Below, in pieces: positions 13,201 through 21,037 of a stretch of 64,000 nucleotides of DNA. Both the position numbers and the translations under genes were made by a program. Every line of letters begins with the position of its first letter. Positions within the stretch are counted from its first letter, which is position 1. The stretch covers positions 182,558 through 246,557 of the forward strand of contig NZ_FOBU01000001.1 of assembly GCF_900109915.1 (NCBI RefSeq), read 5' to 3'. The notes under the pieces are model-generated. The model was not told where the DNA came from. It ran no database searches and saw only the letters and a list, made by a program, of their open reading frames with translations. The stretch comes from Luteibacter sp. UNCMF331Sha3.1 (GTDB taxonomy: Bacteria > Pseudomonadota > Gammaproteobacteria > Xanthomonadales > Rhodanobacteraceae).

Positions 13201-13867
13201 TCCGGTGTCCGGTTCGCTCGACGATCCGCAGTTCAGCGTGGGCGGCCTCGTCTGGCGGGCGATCGGCAATCTCATCGTGAAGGCGGTCACCTCGCCGTTC
13301 CGCCTGCTGGCATCGATCGGCGGTGGCCGCGAGGATCTCGGCTACATCGGCTTCGCACCGGGTTCCGACGTGCTCGACGCCGGCGCCCAGGCGAAGCTCG
13401 CGGATGTCGTGAAAGTGCTGAACGACAAGCCGTCGATCAGCCTCGACATCGTCGGCCGGATCGACCCGGCCATGGACGATGCCGGCCTGCGCCGCGTCAT
13501 GGTGGATGACCTCGTGCGGCAGGAGCAGGTGAACGACAAGGGCGACGATCCCGCCCCGCCGACGGACGACGAGCGCGAAAAATACCTGGAGCGCGCCTAC
13601 CGACATGCATCGTTTCCCAAGGCGAAGAACCTGATCGGCCTCACCCGGTCGCAACCGGCGGACGAGATGCGCCGGCTGATGGAAACCAACATGCCGGTCG
13701 ACGCCGACGCGCTCCGCCACCTGGCCGAGCGTCGCGCCAACGCCGTCCGCCAGTGGTTGCAGGGCAAGGTGGACGACAAGCGCGTCTTCGTCGTGGCACC
13801 GAAGGTCGACGCGAAGGGCATCGACGACGGCGGACCCACGACCCGGGTGGATTTCGGCCTTCACTGA
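10277..13867 (+). CDS. AsmA-like DUF748 envelope protein
   Basis: A large (1196-residue) protein of the DUF748/AsmA-like type. These proteins have an N-terminal membrane anchor and a long periplasmic beta-groove and are linked to lipid transport or outer-membrane maintenance; no specific role is proven by this sequence. The start ATG 10277 has GAGGAG 8 bases upstream. One TM helix lies near residues 32-55. Repeated AsmA-like segments follow (for example AALGRPVTLGDVDFNPFTLDL), and the C-terminus has a DUF748 tail with an OmpA-like stretch (GFAPGSDVLDAGAQAKL). It lies between tdh and kbl, which is unusual. Confidence 0.85.
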   Translation: MESLKERGRAHWRAARARGVDVYRSRRARRIAAWTAGALAAFALLGFVVAPPLIRSQVEKHASAALGRPVTLGDVDFNPFTLDLVIAGLHIGERDGKTPFVDIDRVTANASWASLFRAAPILDALTLDRPRVHLRRDDAHRFNVSDILDRFASDPKAPPSEPARFALSNIAIHGGEIDFDDRVLDATHRVDHLELGIPFIANLPSATDIFVQPLLAMTIDGSPLRVQGQTKPFANSRESMVSFRLDKLDLPRYIGFVPGPLPVRLPEGRLSGHLDVRFLMTDTAPRVVLGGRVVVDDLRVHDAQDKPLLGVGHADIALTALEPLTSRYRFGAIALDRLDVRYARLPAGRSSIHALLPAPAAKPAPETKPADVRIDSLAVTSSRIEYADLAAPAPARLVLDDVRASLRGLSTVKAPVAAMDVTARMAGGDVATKGRLDLAASRYDGGITLKNVSLATLMPFAPSVLDADVQAGSIGAMGELLVDWHEAATVRIAHAKATLDGFRLVPHDGGVAPVTWRSLAADVALLDLATSEARLDRLTLDGLALDVRRLADGSVDLVGILKAAPPATAPQAPATSPWRWSIARVDVGDGVVSIRDAKAPARRRDIVLNATSFAIDGLSDDTRKPVRLNLDGMLGKGAFAIAGQVTPRSMLADLTIKATRLDLAPLQSLVTVPLNVRIASALLSVDGRLRASMPGKAPARIDWQGDATLGRLRVLDKVTDADFLRIGSLTASALSVKIGEATPRIDIGGIALDDFYARVIVNANGRLNLQDVVAGPETPGAVSVTEARTTPVPDANATPAPVAPSGPAADVRVGRVSLTKGRLNYTDNFIKPNYTADVTSLTGNIGAFGTAAGAAPAELTLQGQLDDNAPVDIRGTINPLTPVAFLDIAAKAEGIPLANLSPYSGKYAGYPITRGRLNVDVHYLLDQRKLTADNHIFIDQLTFGDRIEGPGITHLPVKLAVALLKDSEGRIDVRIPVSGSLDDPQFSVGGLVWRAIGNLIVKAVTSPFRLLASIGGGREDLGYIGFAPGSDVLDAGAQAKLADVVKVLNDKPSISLDIVGRIDPAMDDAGLRRVMVDDLVRQEQVNDKGDDPAPPTDDEREKYLERAYRHASFPKAKNLIGLTRSQPADEMRRLMETNMPVDADALRHLAERRANAVRQWLQGKVDDKRVFVVAPKVDAKGIDDGGPTTRVDFGLH

Positions 13868-13933
13868 GACGGTTTTCTCCCCCGCCCAAAGGGCTCACAA
13901 TCGGGGGCTTCTCCGTCCCGGAAGCTCCCCGTC

Positions 13934-15133
13934 ATGACGTACCCCGGCCAGAACCGCTTCGCCAGCGAACTCGAATCCATCCGCGAACAGGGCCTGTTCA
14001 AGAACGAGCGCATCATCGTCTCGCCGCAGTCGGCAGAAATCGAGCTCGAGGGTGGCCGCAAGGTGCTCAATTTCTGCGCGAACAACTACCTGGGCCTGGC
14101 CGACCACGCCGACGTGATCCAGGCGGCGAAGGACGCGCTGGACACGCATGGCTTCGGCATGGCGAGCGTGCGCTTCATCTGCGGCACGCAAGACCTGCAC
14201 AAGGCGCTGGAAAAGCAGATCGCCGGGTTCTTCGGCACCGAGGACACGATCCTCTACGCCGCGTGCTTCGACGCGAACGGCGGCCTGTTCGAACCGCTGC
14301 TCGGCGAAGAAGACGCGATCATCTCCGACGCGCTGAACCACGCGTCGATCATCGACGGCATCCGCCTGTGCAAGGCGAAGCGGTTCCGCTACGCGAACTG
14401 CGACATGGCCGACCTGGAAGCGCAGCTGCAGGCCGCCGACGCCGCCGGCGCCCGCACCAAGCTCATCACCACCGACGGTGCGTTCTCGATGGACGGCTTC
14501 ATCGCGCCGCTCGACGAGATCACCGCGCTGGCGAAGAAGTACAACGCGCTGGTGCATATCGACGAATGCCATTGCACGGGCTTCCTCGGCGACACGGGTC
14601 GCGGCTCCGCCGAGTTCCACGGCGTGATGGACAAGATCGACATCTTCACCGGCACCCTCGGCAAGGCGCTGGGCGGCGCGCTCGGCGGTTTCACCACCGG
14701 CCGCAAGGAAGTGATCGAAATGCTGCGCCAGCGCTCGCGTCCGTACCTGTTCTCGAACTCGCTGCCCCCGCACGTCGTGGCCGCGGGCAGCAAGGTGTTC
14801 GACATGCTCGCCGCCGCGGGCGACCTGCGCGACAAGGTCAAGGAAAACACGGCTTACTTCCGCGAGAAGATGACCGAAGCCGGCTTCGACATCCGTCCGG
14901 GCGTGCACCCGATCGTGCCCGTGATGATCTACGACGCGAAGCAGGCGCAGGCGATGGCAGCGGAGCTACTCGACGAAGGCATCTACGTCACGGGCTTCTT
15001 CTTCCCCGTGGTCCCGCAGGGCAAGGCGCGCATCCGTACCCAGATGAGCGCGGCACACACGCGTGAACACCTCGATCGCGCGATCGCGGCCTTTACCAAG
15101 GTGGGCAAGAAGCTGGGCGTGCTGAAAGCGTAA
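13934..15133 (+). CDS. kbl: glycine C-acetyltransferase (2-amino-3-ketobutyrate CoA ligase)
   Basis: This PLP enzyme of the alpha-oxoamine synthase family cleaves 2-amino-3-ketobutyrate with CoA to glycine and acetyl-CoA. The 399-residue product has [10 protein letters not shown], the DECHCTGF motif with the PLP Asp, and the PLP lysine in TLGKALGG at residue 244, the same number as in E. coli Kbl. It is the functional partner of tdh, 3.7 kb upstream on the same strand. It is a paralogue of the autoinducer synthase at 31720. Confidence 0.97.
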   Translation: MTYPGQNRFASELESIREQGLFKNERIIVSPQSAEIELEGGRKVLNFCANNYLGLADHADVIQAAKDALDTHGFGMASVRFICGTQDLHKALEKQIAGFFGTEDTILYAACFDANGGLFEPLLGEEDAIISDALNHASIIDGIRLCKAKRFRYANCDMADLEAQLQAADAAGARTKLITTDGAFSMDGFIAPLDEITALAKKYNALVHIDECHCTGFLGDTGRGSAEFHGVMDKIDIFTGTLGKALGGALGGFTTGRKEVIEMLRQRSRPYLFSNSLPPHVVAAGSKVFDMLAAAGDLRDKVKENTAYFREKMTEAGFDIRPGVHPIVPVMIYDAKQAQAMAAELLDEGIYVTGFFFPVVPQGKARIRTQMSAAHTREHLDRAIAAFTKVGKKLGVLKA

Positions 15134-15193
15134 GGCGTATCGGGAAATGCATCGCCGCGCGCTCCGGCGGCTTCCGGCTGGAGCGGCGCGTCC

Positions 15194-15262
15194 GTGTGGG
15201 AGCGGCCCTGGCCGCGATGGGTGCTTGCGGCAAGCACCCATCGCGGCCAAGGCCGCTTCCAT
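15194..15262. repeat. REPIN copy 1 (GTGGGAGCGGCC type)
   Basis: Two inverted REP units form a long palindrome: outer GTGGGAGCGGCC..GGCCGC and inner GATGGGTGCTTGC/GCAAGCACCCATC. It lies between the converging 3' ends of kbl and the pseudouridine synthase gene. A more degenerate GGAGCGGC remnant lies just before it. Confidence 0.85.
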
Positions 15263-15323
15263 ACCGGCGCTTTTGTCTTTGGGCGGTGCCGGAGTGCCAC
15301 GCGCGAACGGCGTCGCGGCGACG

Positions 15324-16094
15324 TCAGCCCGGGCGGCGACGCAACATCGCCACCTCGCCAGCACTCAGATGCCGCCACTGACCCTTGGCAAGCTCTCCAA
15401 GCACCAGTTCGCCAATGGCGACACGCACCAGCCGCTGCACATCGAACCCCAACGCCGCCATGAGCCGCCGGATGTGCCGGTTGCGGCCTTCGTCCAGCGT
15501 CACCTCGAGCCACGCGTTCTTCTCGCCCCGGCGCAGCACCGAGGCCGCACCCGCTTTCAGTCGCTCGCCCCCGTCGTCGACACCGTCGAGCATCGCCCCG
15601 ATCGTGGCGTCGTCGGGACGTCCCGCCACCTGCACGTGGTAGGTCTTCGGCACATGCGTCGACGGGTCCGTGATGCCCGCCGCCCAGACCGTATCGTTGG
15701 AAAGCAGCAGCAGGCCTTCGCTCGCGCGGTCGAGACGGCCGACGGGCCCCAGCCACGGCAGCCCGGCTTCTTCGATCAGCGAATACACCGTGTCGCGTCC
15801 CCGCTCGTCCGCAGCCGACACCACGAGACCGCGCGGTTTGTTCATCGCGATGAAGACCGGCGCCGCGGCCTGCGCTTCGCCGCCGTCGACGTCGATACGC
15901 TCGGTACCCGCAATGGGAAACTCCGGATCGCGCACGACCCGCCCGTCCACCCTCACCCGTCCCTCGCTCACCAGCCGCTCGCCCTGACTGCGCGAACAGA
16001 TGCCACGCTTGGAGAGCACGCGCGCGAGGCCATGGACGGGCGTGGACGAACGGCGCGGTCGCGACATCGCGCGGAGAGGTAGACGGGGCGGCAT
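15324..16094 (-). CDS. RsuA/RluB/RluE-family rRNA pseudouridine synthase
   Basis: The enzyme isomerises a uridine in rRNA to pseudouridine. The product (256 residues from ATG 16094; an alternative ATG is at 16067) begins with a basic tail, then an S4 RNA-binding domain (RVLSKRGICSRSQGERLV) and the catalytic domain with the GRLDRASEGLLLL motif carrying the catalytic Asp. The C-terminal EGRNRHIRRLM motif is typical of the family. No clear Shine-Dalgarno site supports either start; the open frame extends upstream to 16322 only by reading through a REPIN, which I reject. The exact target base cannot be told. Confidence 0.9.
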   Translation of the reverse strand: MPPRLPLRAMSRPRRSSTPVHGLARVLSKRGICSRSQGERLVSEGRVRVDGRVVRDPEFPIAGTERIDVDGGEAQAAAPVFIAMNKPRGLVVSAADERGRDTVYSLIEEAGLPWLGPVGRLDRASEGLLLLSNDTVWAAGITDPSTHVPKTYHVQVAGRPDDATIGAMLDGVDDGGERLKAGAASVLRRGEKNAWLEVTLDEGRNRHIRRLMAALGFDVQRLVRVAIGELVLGELAKGQWRHLSAGEVAMLRRRPG

Positions 16095-16108
16095 GCGGGA
16101 AGGATACC

Positions 16109-16147
16109 GTGACGGCTCGGCTTCGCCATCGTGTCGGGTTTCGCATG
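16109..16147 (-). repeat. partial inverted copy of the position-1 repeat
   Basis: Read on the minus strand this stretch carries GCGAAACCCGACACGATGG followed by CGAAGCCGAGCCGTCAC, matching the 3' half of the repeat at 1-110. It lies in the upstream region of the pseudouridine synthase gene. Confidence 0.75.
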
Positions 16148-16253
16148 GCCGCTCTACTGACTTCCGAGGCGCCGGGCGGGAGAAGCAGGCATGAGGGCAG
16201 CCCGCCTCCGATGAGTGCTTGCCGCACCGCGCGATGCCGTCGACGGGTTTTCT

Positions 16254-16320
16254 GTGGGAGCGGCCTCGGCCGCGATGGGTGCTTGCCGCGAGCACCCACC
16301 GCGGCCAAGGCCGCTCCCAC
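16254..16320. repeat. REPIN copy 2 (GTGGGAGCGGCC type)
   Basis: A 67-bp palindrome runs from GTGGGAGCGGCC to GGCCGCTCCCAC, with the inner arm GGGTGCTTGCC/CGAGCACCC. It is the same family as 15194-15262. It lies in the 700-bp gene-free stretch 16095-16794. Confidence 0.85.
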
Positions 16321-16325
16321 ACGAG

Positions 16326-16350
16326 CTCGCCGCTATAGCGGCTCCTACAC
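16326..16350. repeat. short REP element (CGCTATAGCG type)
   Basis: GCCGCTATAGCGGC followed by TCCTACAC forms a compact palindrome of a second REP subtype directly beside REPIN copy 2. From here to about 16548 the sequence is GC-rich and repetitive (GGCCGGCCCGGACGGCCGGCC), and I see no gene in it. Confidence 0.7.
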
Positions 16351-16548
16351 AGCCGCTTGCCTCGCGGATTGGCAGAGCCGTCGGCCGCCGCCCTCGGCGC
16401 GACTTGCGGAACCGAGCGCGGCGAGCGGATCAGGCCCGCAGGGGGCCGGCCCGGACGGCCGGCCGTTTTCGTCGAGGCAGGAGCCGAGTCGAAAACCCCC
16501 GCTCGCCGCGCGGGCGCGCAGGGGCGTCAGCCATAGGACACGGCCGCG

Positions 16549-16730
16549 CAGCGGCATCCTTTCCCAAGCGACGGTGAAGCCCGGAGCGCCGAGGGCGGCG
16601 GCCTACGGCTCTTCGCGGCCACGCGAAACCCAACGCGATGGCGCAAGCCGAGCCAGAGCACCGAGGCCGCAGGCCGACGGCTCTTCGCGAACCGCGAACC
16701 GAATGCGATGGCAAAGCCGAGCCGTCAAAC
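16549..16730 (+). repeat. interspersed repeat, one full copy plus a tandem half copy
   Basis: 16549-16650 nearly matches window positions 1-100. A second, more diverged copy of the 3' part follows at about 16655-16730 (GACGGCTCTTCGCG..GCGATGGCAAAGCCGAGCCG). As at position 1, the repeat ends at a terminator, here the one of the NlpC/P60 gene. Confidence 0.85.
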
Positions 16731-16736
16731 CCGCAC

Positions 16737-16768
16737 AAAAAAAAACGGCATGCCGGAGCATGCCGTTT
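16737..16768. terminator. terminator of the NlpC/P60 gene
   Basis: AAACGGCATGC and GCATGCCGTTT form a 11-12 bp stem with a CGGA loop. On the minus strand the stem is followed by a long T-run (nine A on the plus strand). Confidence 0.9.
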
Positions 16769-16794
16769 CGGAAATATACGTTGAAGGGCTTCCG

Positions 16795-17490
16795 TCAGAT
16801 CTTGGCGATGCCTTCGGGGCGCTTGGCGCCGACGAAGTGCTTGGACCAGTAAGCCTCGTTGAGGCTATCCACGCGGACGGTCTTGCCGGCCGACGGCGAG
16901 TGGATGAACTGGCCATTGTCGATGTAGATGCCGACGTGCGAGATGGCCTTGCCGCGCGTGCGGAAGAACACCAGGTCGCCCGTCTTCATTTCGTTGCGCT
17001 TGACCTTCAGGCCGGCGAGGAACTGGCTGGCCGAATTGGTCGGGAGATCGAGGCCGATGCTGTGCATGAACACGTAGCGGACGAAGCCGCTGCAATCGAA
17101 GCCGGTCGAGGGGGCGCGACCACCGCGGCGGTAGCGGATGTCGCGGAGCTTCATGGCGAAGGACATCAGTGCTTCGCGGGCGTGGCCATCGACGTGGCCG
17201 GCGAGCTTGTCGGTTGCGGCGGCGACGAGGCTGTCGTCGTCATCGTCCGCATCGGTATTCGTATCGGCGACGGCGACATCGGCCGGCTTCGGGGCCGCCA
17301 GCGAGGCGGCATCGGGGATGATCGACTGAGCCAGCGAGGCGGCCGGGGCGAACACCGGGAGATCGGTAAGAAGGAGCGTGGCGGACTGATCAAGACCCTG
17401 TGGAGCGGTGACCGTGTCGGCGATGGCGGGTGTTACGGAAGCGATACAGCAGGTGGCTAACGCGAGAGCGGTCAGTCGCTTTAAATACAT
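16795..17490 (-). CDS. exported NlpC/P60 family peptidoglycan hydrolase
   Basis: C40-family enzymes are cysteine endopeptidases that cut peptidoglycan stem peptides. The 231-residue product has a signal peptide (cleavage near AIA-DTVT), a low-complexity Ala/Asp linker with a run of five Asp near residues 82-86, and a C-terminal NlpC/P60 domain. The catalytic Cys is in FDCSGFV (C133), with His in SHVGIYI (H185) and FIHSPS (H197). It has its own terminator. The region 17491-17756 upstream is gene-free and presumably holds the promoter; I cannot assign one. Confidence 0.92.
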   Translation of the reverse strand: MYLKRLTALALATCCIASVTPAIADTVTAPQGLDQSATLLLTDLPVFAPAASLAQSIIPDAASLAAPKPADVAVADTNTDADDDDDSLVAAATDKLAGHVDGHAREALMSFAMKLRDIRYRRGGRAPSTGFDCSGFVRYVFMHSIGLDLPTNSASQFLAGLKVKRNEMKTGDLVFFRTRGKAISHVGIYIDNGQFIHSPSAGKTVRVDSLNEAYWSKHFVGAKRPEGIAKI

Positions 17491-17756
17491 GAGCGAAAAG
17501 GCCTATTCATCGTGGAGTTAAGCCGCCGTGAAGGTGAGACGACCGTGAACGAGGGGTGAAGTTACCAAACCCGGTCGGCCATGTTGTTGGCATAAAGTTA
17601 AAAATGGCCGTTCCTAGGAAACATTCAGAGAAGTCGCAGGAACATGCGGTCTGCGGGACGAAATCCTGAACGGATTGAGGCACTTGTCTTCACAAACGTG
17701 AGCACTGACGGATCGCCGGGGCGCTTCGGCTGCCGAAAACGTGCAACGCGTCACGC

Positions 17757-18458
17757 TCAGAGTTTGGACGTGCGTGCGCCGAAGATCGCACTGCCGATGC
17801 GCACTTCCGTACTACCTTCGGCGATGGCCAACGCGAAGTCGCCGCTCATGCCCATCGACAGCGCGTGGGCCGGGTGGCCGGCCTGCAGAGCGGTGTCACG
17901 CAGCTGATACAGGGTGCGGAAACAGGTCCGGACGCGAGCCTCGTCGTCGGTCGCTTCCGCGAGCGTCATCAGGCCGCGCACACGCAGCGACGAGAAAGCC
18001 TTGAGGCCGTCGAGGAACGCGGGAAGGTCGGCCGGCGCGAGACCGGATTTCGTCTCCTCCGGCGCCGTCTTCACCTGCACGAGCACGTCGATGCCCCTGC
18101 CCTGCGCCTGCAGCGCCTTGTCGAGCGCCACGGCGAGGTCGAGGCGGTCCAGCGACTGGACCTCGCTGGCGAATCGCGCGACGGCCTTGGCCTTGTTGGT
18201 CTGCAGGTGGCCGATCACGACCCAGTCGAGGTGCTCGGCGGCCAGTGCGGTCGCCTTGGCCTGGATCTCCTGCACCTTGTTTTCGCCGAACCGACGCAGG
18301 CCAAGGCCAACGGCTTCGCTCACCACATCGGCGCCGAACGTCTTGCTGACGGGCAGCAGGGTGACGTCCGCCGGATCGCGTCCCGCGGCGACACAGGCCG
18401 CCGCGATGGACGCCCGCACGGCCGCGAGGCGCCCGGCGAGCGAGTCCGTCGACATCAT
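17757..18458 (-). CDS. YggS/PROSC-family PLP-binding protein
   Basis: YggS proteins bind pyridoxal phosphate and help PLP homeostasis without a known catalytic reaction. The 233-residue product has the alanine-racemase-like N-terminal barrel: the PLP lysine lies in LLPVSKTF, and FGENKVQEIQAKA, WVVIGHLQTNKAK and GLMTLAEATD are family signatures. Its ATG overlaps the stop of the upstream M20 dipeptidase gene (ATGA), so the two are likely translated together. Confidence 0.94.
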   Translation of the reverse strand: MMSTDSLAGRLAAVRASIAAACVAAGRDPADVTLLPVSKTFGADVVSEAVGLGLRRFGENKVQEIQAKATALAAEHLDWVVIGHLQTNKAKAVARFASEVQSLDRLDLAVALDKALQAQGRGIDVLVQVKTAPEETKSGLAPADLPAFLDGLKAFSSLRVRGLMTLAEATDDEARVRTCFRTLYQLRDTALQAGHPAHALSMGMSGDFALAIAEGSTEVRIGSAIFGARTSKL

Positions 18459-19897
18459 GCCTTCGACGCTTCCTGGAAGTGACGCGCCACCACGTCGGCC
18501 ACGACCATGGTCACGCGCTTACCCATGGGGATGTGCAGGAACTCGTTCGGGCCGTGGGCGTTGGAATGCGGACCGAGCACGCCCGTGATGAGGAACTGGG
18601 CCTTCGGAAACTTCTCGCCGAGCATGCCCATGAACGGAATGCTGCCGCCCTCGCCCATGTAGGCGGCCGGGGCGCCGAAGTAATGCTCCGAGGCGCTGGC
18701 TACCGCTTCCTCGAGCCACGGCGACAACGCCGGGGCGTTCCATCCGCTGCCGTCCTTCTCGAGATCGAACGTGACCTTCGCGCCGTACGGCGGATCCTTT
18801 TCGAGCAACTGCTTGAGGAACTTGCCCGCTTCGGCACCCGAGAGCGTCGGCGGCACGCGCAGGCTGAGCTTCACCGCCGTCTTCGGGCGCAGCACGTTGC
18901 CTGCGCTGTCGAGCGGCGGCATGCCGCCGATGCCGGTGACGGCCAGCTGCGGACGCCAGGTGCGGTTGAGCACGAGCTCGGAGAGATCATCCGTCACCGG
19001 CTGCATGCCTTCCACGAACGGGAACTTGTCGTACACGGCCGTGCCGAGTACCTCGGCCGAGCGGCGCGCCTGTTCGATCCGCTGCGGCGGGATGTCGACG
19101 TAGAGCTCGCGCGGCACGATCGTGCCCGTCTTCGGGTCTTCGAGCCGGCTGAGGATGTCGCGAAGGATACGGAAGCTCGACGGCACCACACCCGACGCGT
19201 CGCCCGAATGCACGCCCTCTTCCAGTACCTGTACCGTGAGGTTGCCGCCCGTCATGCCGCGCAGCGACGTGGTCAGCCACAGCTGGTCGTAGTTGCCGCA
19301 ACCGGAATCGAGGCAGACGACGAGCGCCGGGTTGCCGATGCGATCGGCCAGATGATCGACGTAGTAAGGCAGATCGTAGCTGCCCGACTCCTCGCAGGCT
19401 TCGATCAGGATCACGCAACGTGCGTGCGGCACGCCCTGGTCGCGCAGCGCGAGCAGCGCCGCCAGCGAACCGAAGATCGCGTACCCGTCGTCCGCGCCGC
19501 CGCGACCGTAGAGCTTGTCGCCCTTCAGCACCGGCGTCCACGGACCGAGGTCCTCGGCCCAGCCCGTCATCTCGGGCTGCTTGTCGAGATGGCCGTAGAG
19601 GACGACGGTTTCATCCGTGCCCTTGCCCTGAACGCCCTGCGCCGGCACGTCGATGTAGATGAGCGGCGTGCGGCCTTCGAGGCGCACCACTTCGAGCGTG
19701 GCGCCTTCGAACGCCGGCAGCTTGGTGCGTGCCCAGTCCTCCATCAGCTTCACGGCCTGGTCCATGTAACCGTGCTCCCGCCACTGCGCGTCGAACATCG
19801 GCGACTTGTTCGGGATGCGGATGTACTCGACCAGTTGCGGGACGATTTCCGCGTCCCAGAGGTCGCCGACGAAGGTGGAAATGCGGGAGGTATCCAT
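18455..19897 (-). CDS. M20 family metallodipeptidase
   Basis: M20 enzymes are di-zinc exopeptidases; this one resembles the dipeptidase group that hydrolyses dipeptides in the cytosol. The start ATG 19897 (MDTSRISTFVGDLWD) is taken rather than the frame start at 20077, whose extra 60 residues are Arg-rich and overlap the upstream region. The 480-residue product has the metal ligands in YGHLDKQPE, GRGGADDGYA (bridging Asp) and the catalytic Glu pair in EACEESGS. It is coupled to yggS by a 4-bp overlap. Confidence 0.93.
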   Translation of the reverse strand: MDTSRISTFVGDLWDAEIVPQLVEYIRIPNKSPMFDAQWREHGYMDQAVKLMEDWARTKLPAFEGATLEVVRLEGRTPLIYIDVPAQGVQGKGTDETVVLYGHLDKQPEMTGWAEDLGPWTPVLKGDKLYGRGGADDGYAIFGSLAALLALRDQGVPHARCVILIEACEESGSYDLPYYVDHLADRIGNPALVVCLDSGCGNYDQLWLTTSLRGMTGGNLTVQVLEEGVHSGDASGVVPSSFRILRDILSRLEDPKTGTIVPRELYVDIPPQRIEQARRSAEVLGTAVYDKFPFVEGMQPVTDDLSELVLNRTWRPQLAVTGIGGMPPLDSAGNVLRPKTAVKLSLRVPPTLSGAEAGKFLKQLLEKDPPYGAKVTFDLEKDGSGWNAPALSPWLEEAVASASEHYFGAPAAYMGEGGSIPFMGMLGEKFPKAQFLITGVLGPHSNAHGPNEFLHIPMGKRVTMVVADVVARHFQEASKA

Positions 19898-20102
19898 GGG
19901 GGACGGACTCTTGGGGGCAAAGACCGATTGTAACAGCGCCTCATCGCGGCGCCGACGGCGACGCCCCCGGCCCTTGTCGGCAGGCCCGCGGCGCCAGCGG
20001 GGCCGCACCGTACAACGCGTGCCGCCTGCCGCCGGTTCGCGCCACGCGCGACGCGACGCAGAGTGCCTCTGCGTCATCCGACGCAGCCATGAGGAGTACG
20101 TC

Positions 20103-20429
20103 TTGAACCGCTATCTCGTCGCCCTCGCGGGCCTCCTGCTCGCGCCCGCCGCCCTCGCCTCGACGCCGGTGAACATCAACACCGCGGACGCATCCACGCT
20201 CGCCGGGTCGCTCGACGGCGTCGGCCTCGCCAAGGCGAAAGCCATCGTCGCCTGGCGCGACGCCCACGGTCCGTTCGAGTCGGCCGACCAGCTCACCGAG
20301 GTGAAAGGCATCGGCGCATCGCTGATCGACCGCAATCGCGACGCCATCCAGGTCGATGGCGCCAGGCCCGCCAGGAAAGCGAAACCGTCGCGCACCGCCA
20401 GGGCGAAAGCCGACGCCGACGAAGGCTGA
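20103..20429 (+). CDS. ComEA-like exported helix-hairpin-helix protein
   Basis: ComEA-type proteins bind DNA in the periplasm, in some species during transformation. The start is TTG at 20103, supported by GAGGAG at 20091-20096; the only nearby ATG (20089) reads into a stop after a few codons. The 108-residue product has a signal peptide ending near ALA-STP and a double helix-hairpin-helix region (VNINTADASTL..GVGLAKAKAIV..VKGIGASLI). The C-terminal tail is Lys/Arg/Ala-rich. A role in competence is possible but unproven. Confidence 0.88.
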   Translation: MNRYLVALAGLLLAPAALASTPVNINTADASTLAGSLDGVGLAKAKAIVAWRDAHGPFESADQLTEVKGIGASLIDRNRDAIQVDGARPARKAKPSRTARAKADADEG

Positions 20430-20434
20430 CCGCC

Positions 20435-20463
20435 GGAACACCGCCCGGTACGGGCGGTGTTCC
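20435..20463 (+). terminator. stem-loop after the comEA-like gene
   Basis: GGAACACCGCCC pairs perfectly with GGGCGGTGTTCC around a GGTAC loop, just after the stop codon. A T-run is absent, so it may terminate weakly or protect the 3' end. Confidence 0.65.
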
Positions 20464-20514
20464 CACCACCCCTCTTTCCTTCACCGACGATCGCGCTACA
20501 CTCGCGCCCCATGC

Positions 20515-20559
20515 CGGGCAGGCACTTGCCTGCCCGCAGGTACAGGGGCGTCATGAAGC
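20515..20559 (+). promoter_or_regulatory. leader hairpin and three-codon upstream ORF of the SET gene
   Basis: GGGCAGGCA/TGCCTGCCC (20516-20535) forms a strong hairpin. It is followed by GGGG and the three-codon ORF ATG AAG CAA TGA at 20553-20564, whose stop overlaps the SET gene start as ATGA. The spacing suits the mini-ORF better than the main start. Confidence 0.55.
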
Positions 20560-20560
20560 A

Positions 20561-21022
20561 ATGATCCTGCCGCGTTACCGCATCGCCGACTCCGCCATCG
20601 CTGGCGCCGGCAAGGGTCTGTTCGTCGACGAATTCGTGGCCGCGGGCCGCATCGTGACGGCACCCGACGAGATCGACCGCACCTACGCCTGGCACGACAT
20701 CGTCGCGTCGCCCGGCCTCTCCGCGAACCTCCACGCGGCCGCCCGCTGGTTCGAAGACCGCTACACGCTGTCGCCCGAGTGGCCGGACGAGTGCTACGTC
20801 AATCACAGCTTCGAGCCGACCGGGATCTGGCATCTGGGCTTCATCTTCGCGGCGAAAGATCTCCCGCAAGGCACTGAACTTACAGTGGATTATCGACACC
20901 TGCTTGCGCCCGGGCAGGACGAAAGCTTCCATGACGCCGCTACTGGTGAGAAAATCACCGGCTTGTCCTGGCAAGAGAGCCTCGCGCAGAGCACCCGCGC
21001 ACTGGCCTCCCTGCTCGGCTGA
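20561..21022 (+). CDS. SET-domain protein
   Basis: SET domains usually carry protein lysine methyltransferase activity with S-adenosylmethionine. The 153-residue product is little more than the SET core: the N-terminal GKGLFVDEFVAAGRIV strand, the CYVNHSFEPTG motif (cofactor-binding N-H-S) and the terminal ELTVDYRHL with the catalytic Tyr. No pre-SET or post-SET zinc Cys cluster is seen. The substrate is unknown. The next gene, a GNAT acetyltransferase, starts 15 bp after its stop, so the two probably share a transcript. Confidence 0.85.
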   Translation: MILPRYRIADSAIAGAGKGLFVDEFVAAGRIVTAPDEIDRTYAWHDIVASPGLSANLHAAARWFEDRYTLSPEWPDECYVNHSFEPTGIWHLGFIFAAKDLPQGTELTVDYRHLLAPGQDESFHDAATGEKITGLSWQESLAQSTRALASLLG

Positions 21023-21037
21023 CACCTGGTCACTTCG

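Noticed and set aside
10007-13864. A 1285-codon open frame opposite the DUF748 gene, and a 1085-codon frame at 6918-10175
   Set aside because: Both are antisense or upstream shadows of clear genes. Only the tdh part of the second is real.
16095-16322. An N-terminal extension of the pseudouridine synthase
   Set aside because: The extra 76 residues are encoded by a REPIN and a repeat copy and do not match the family.
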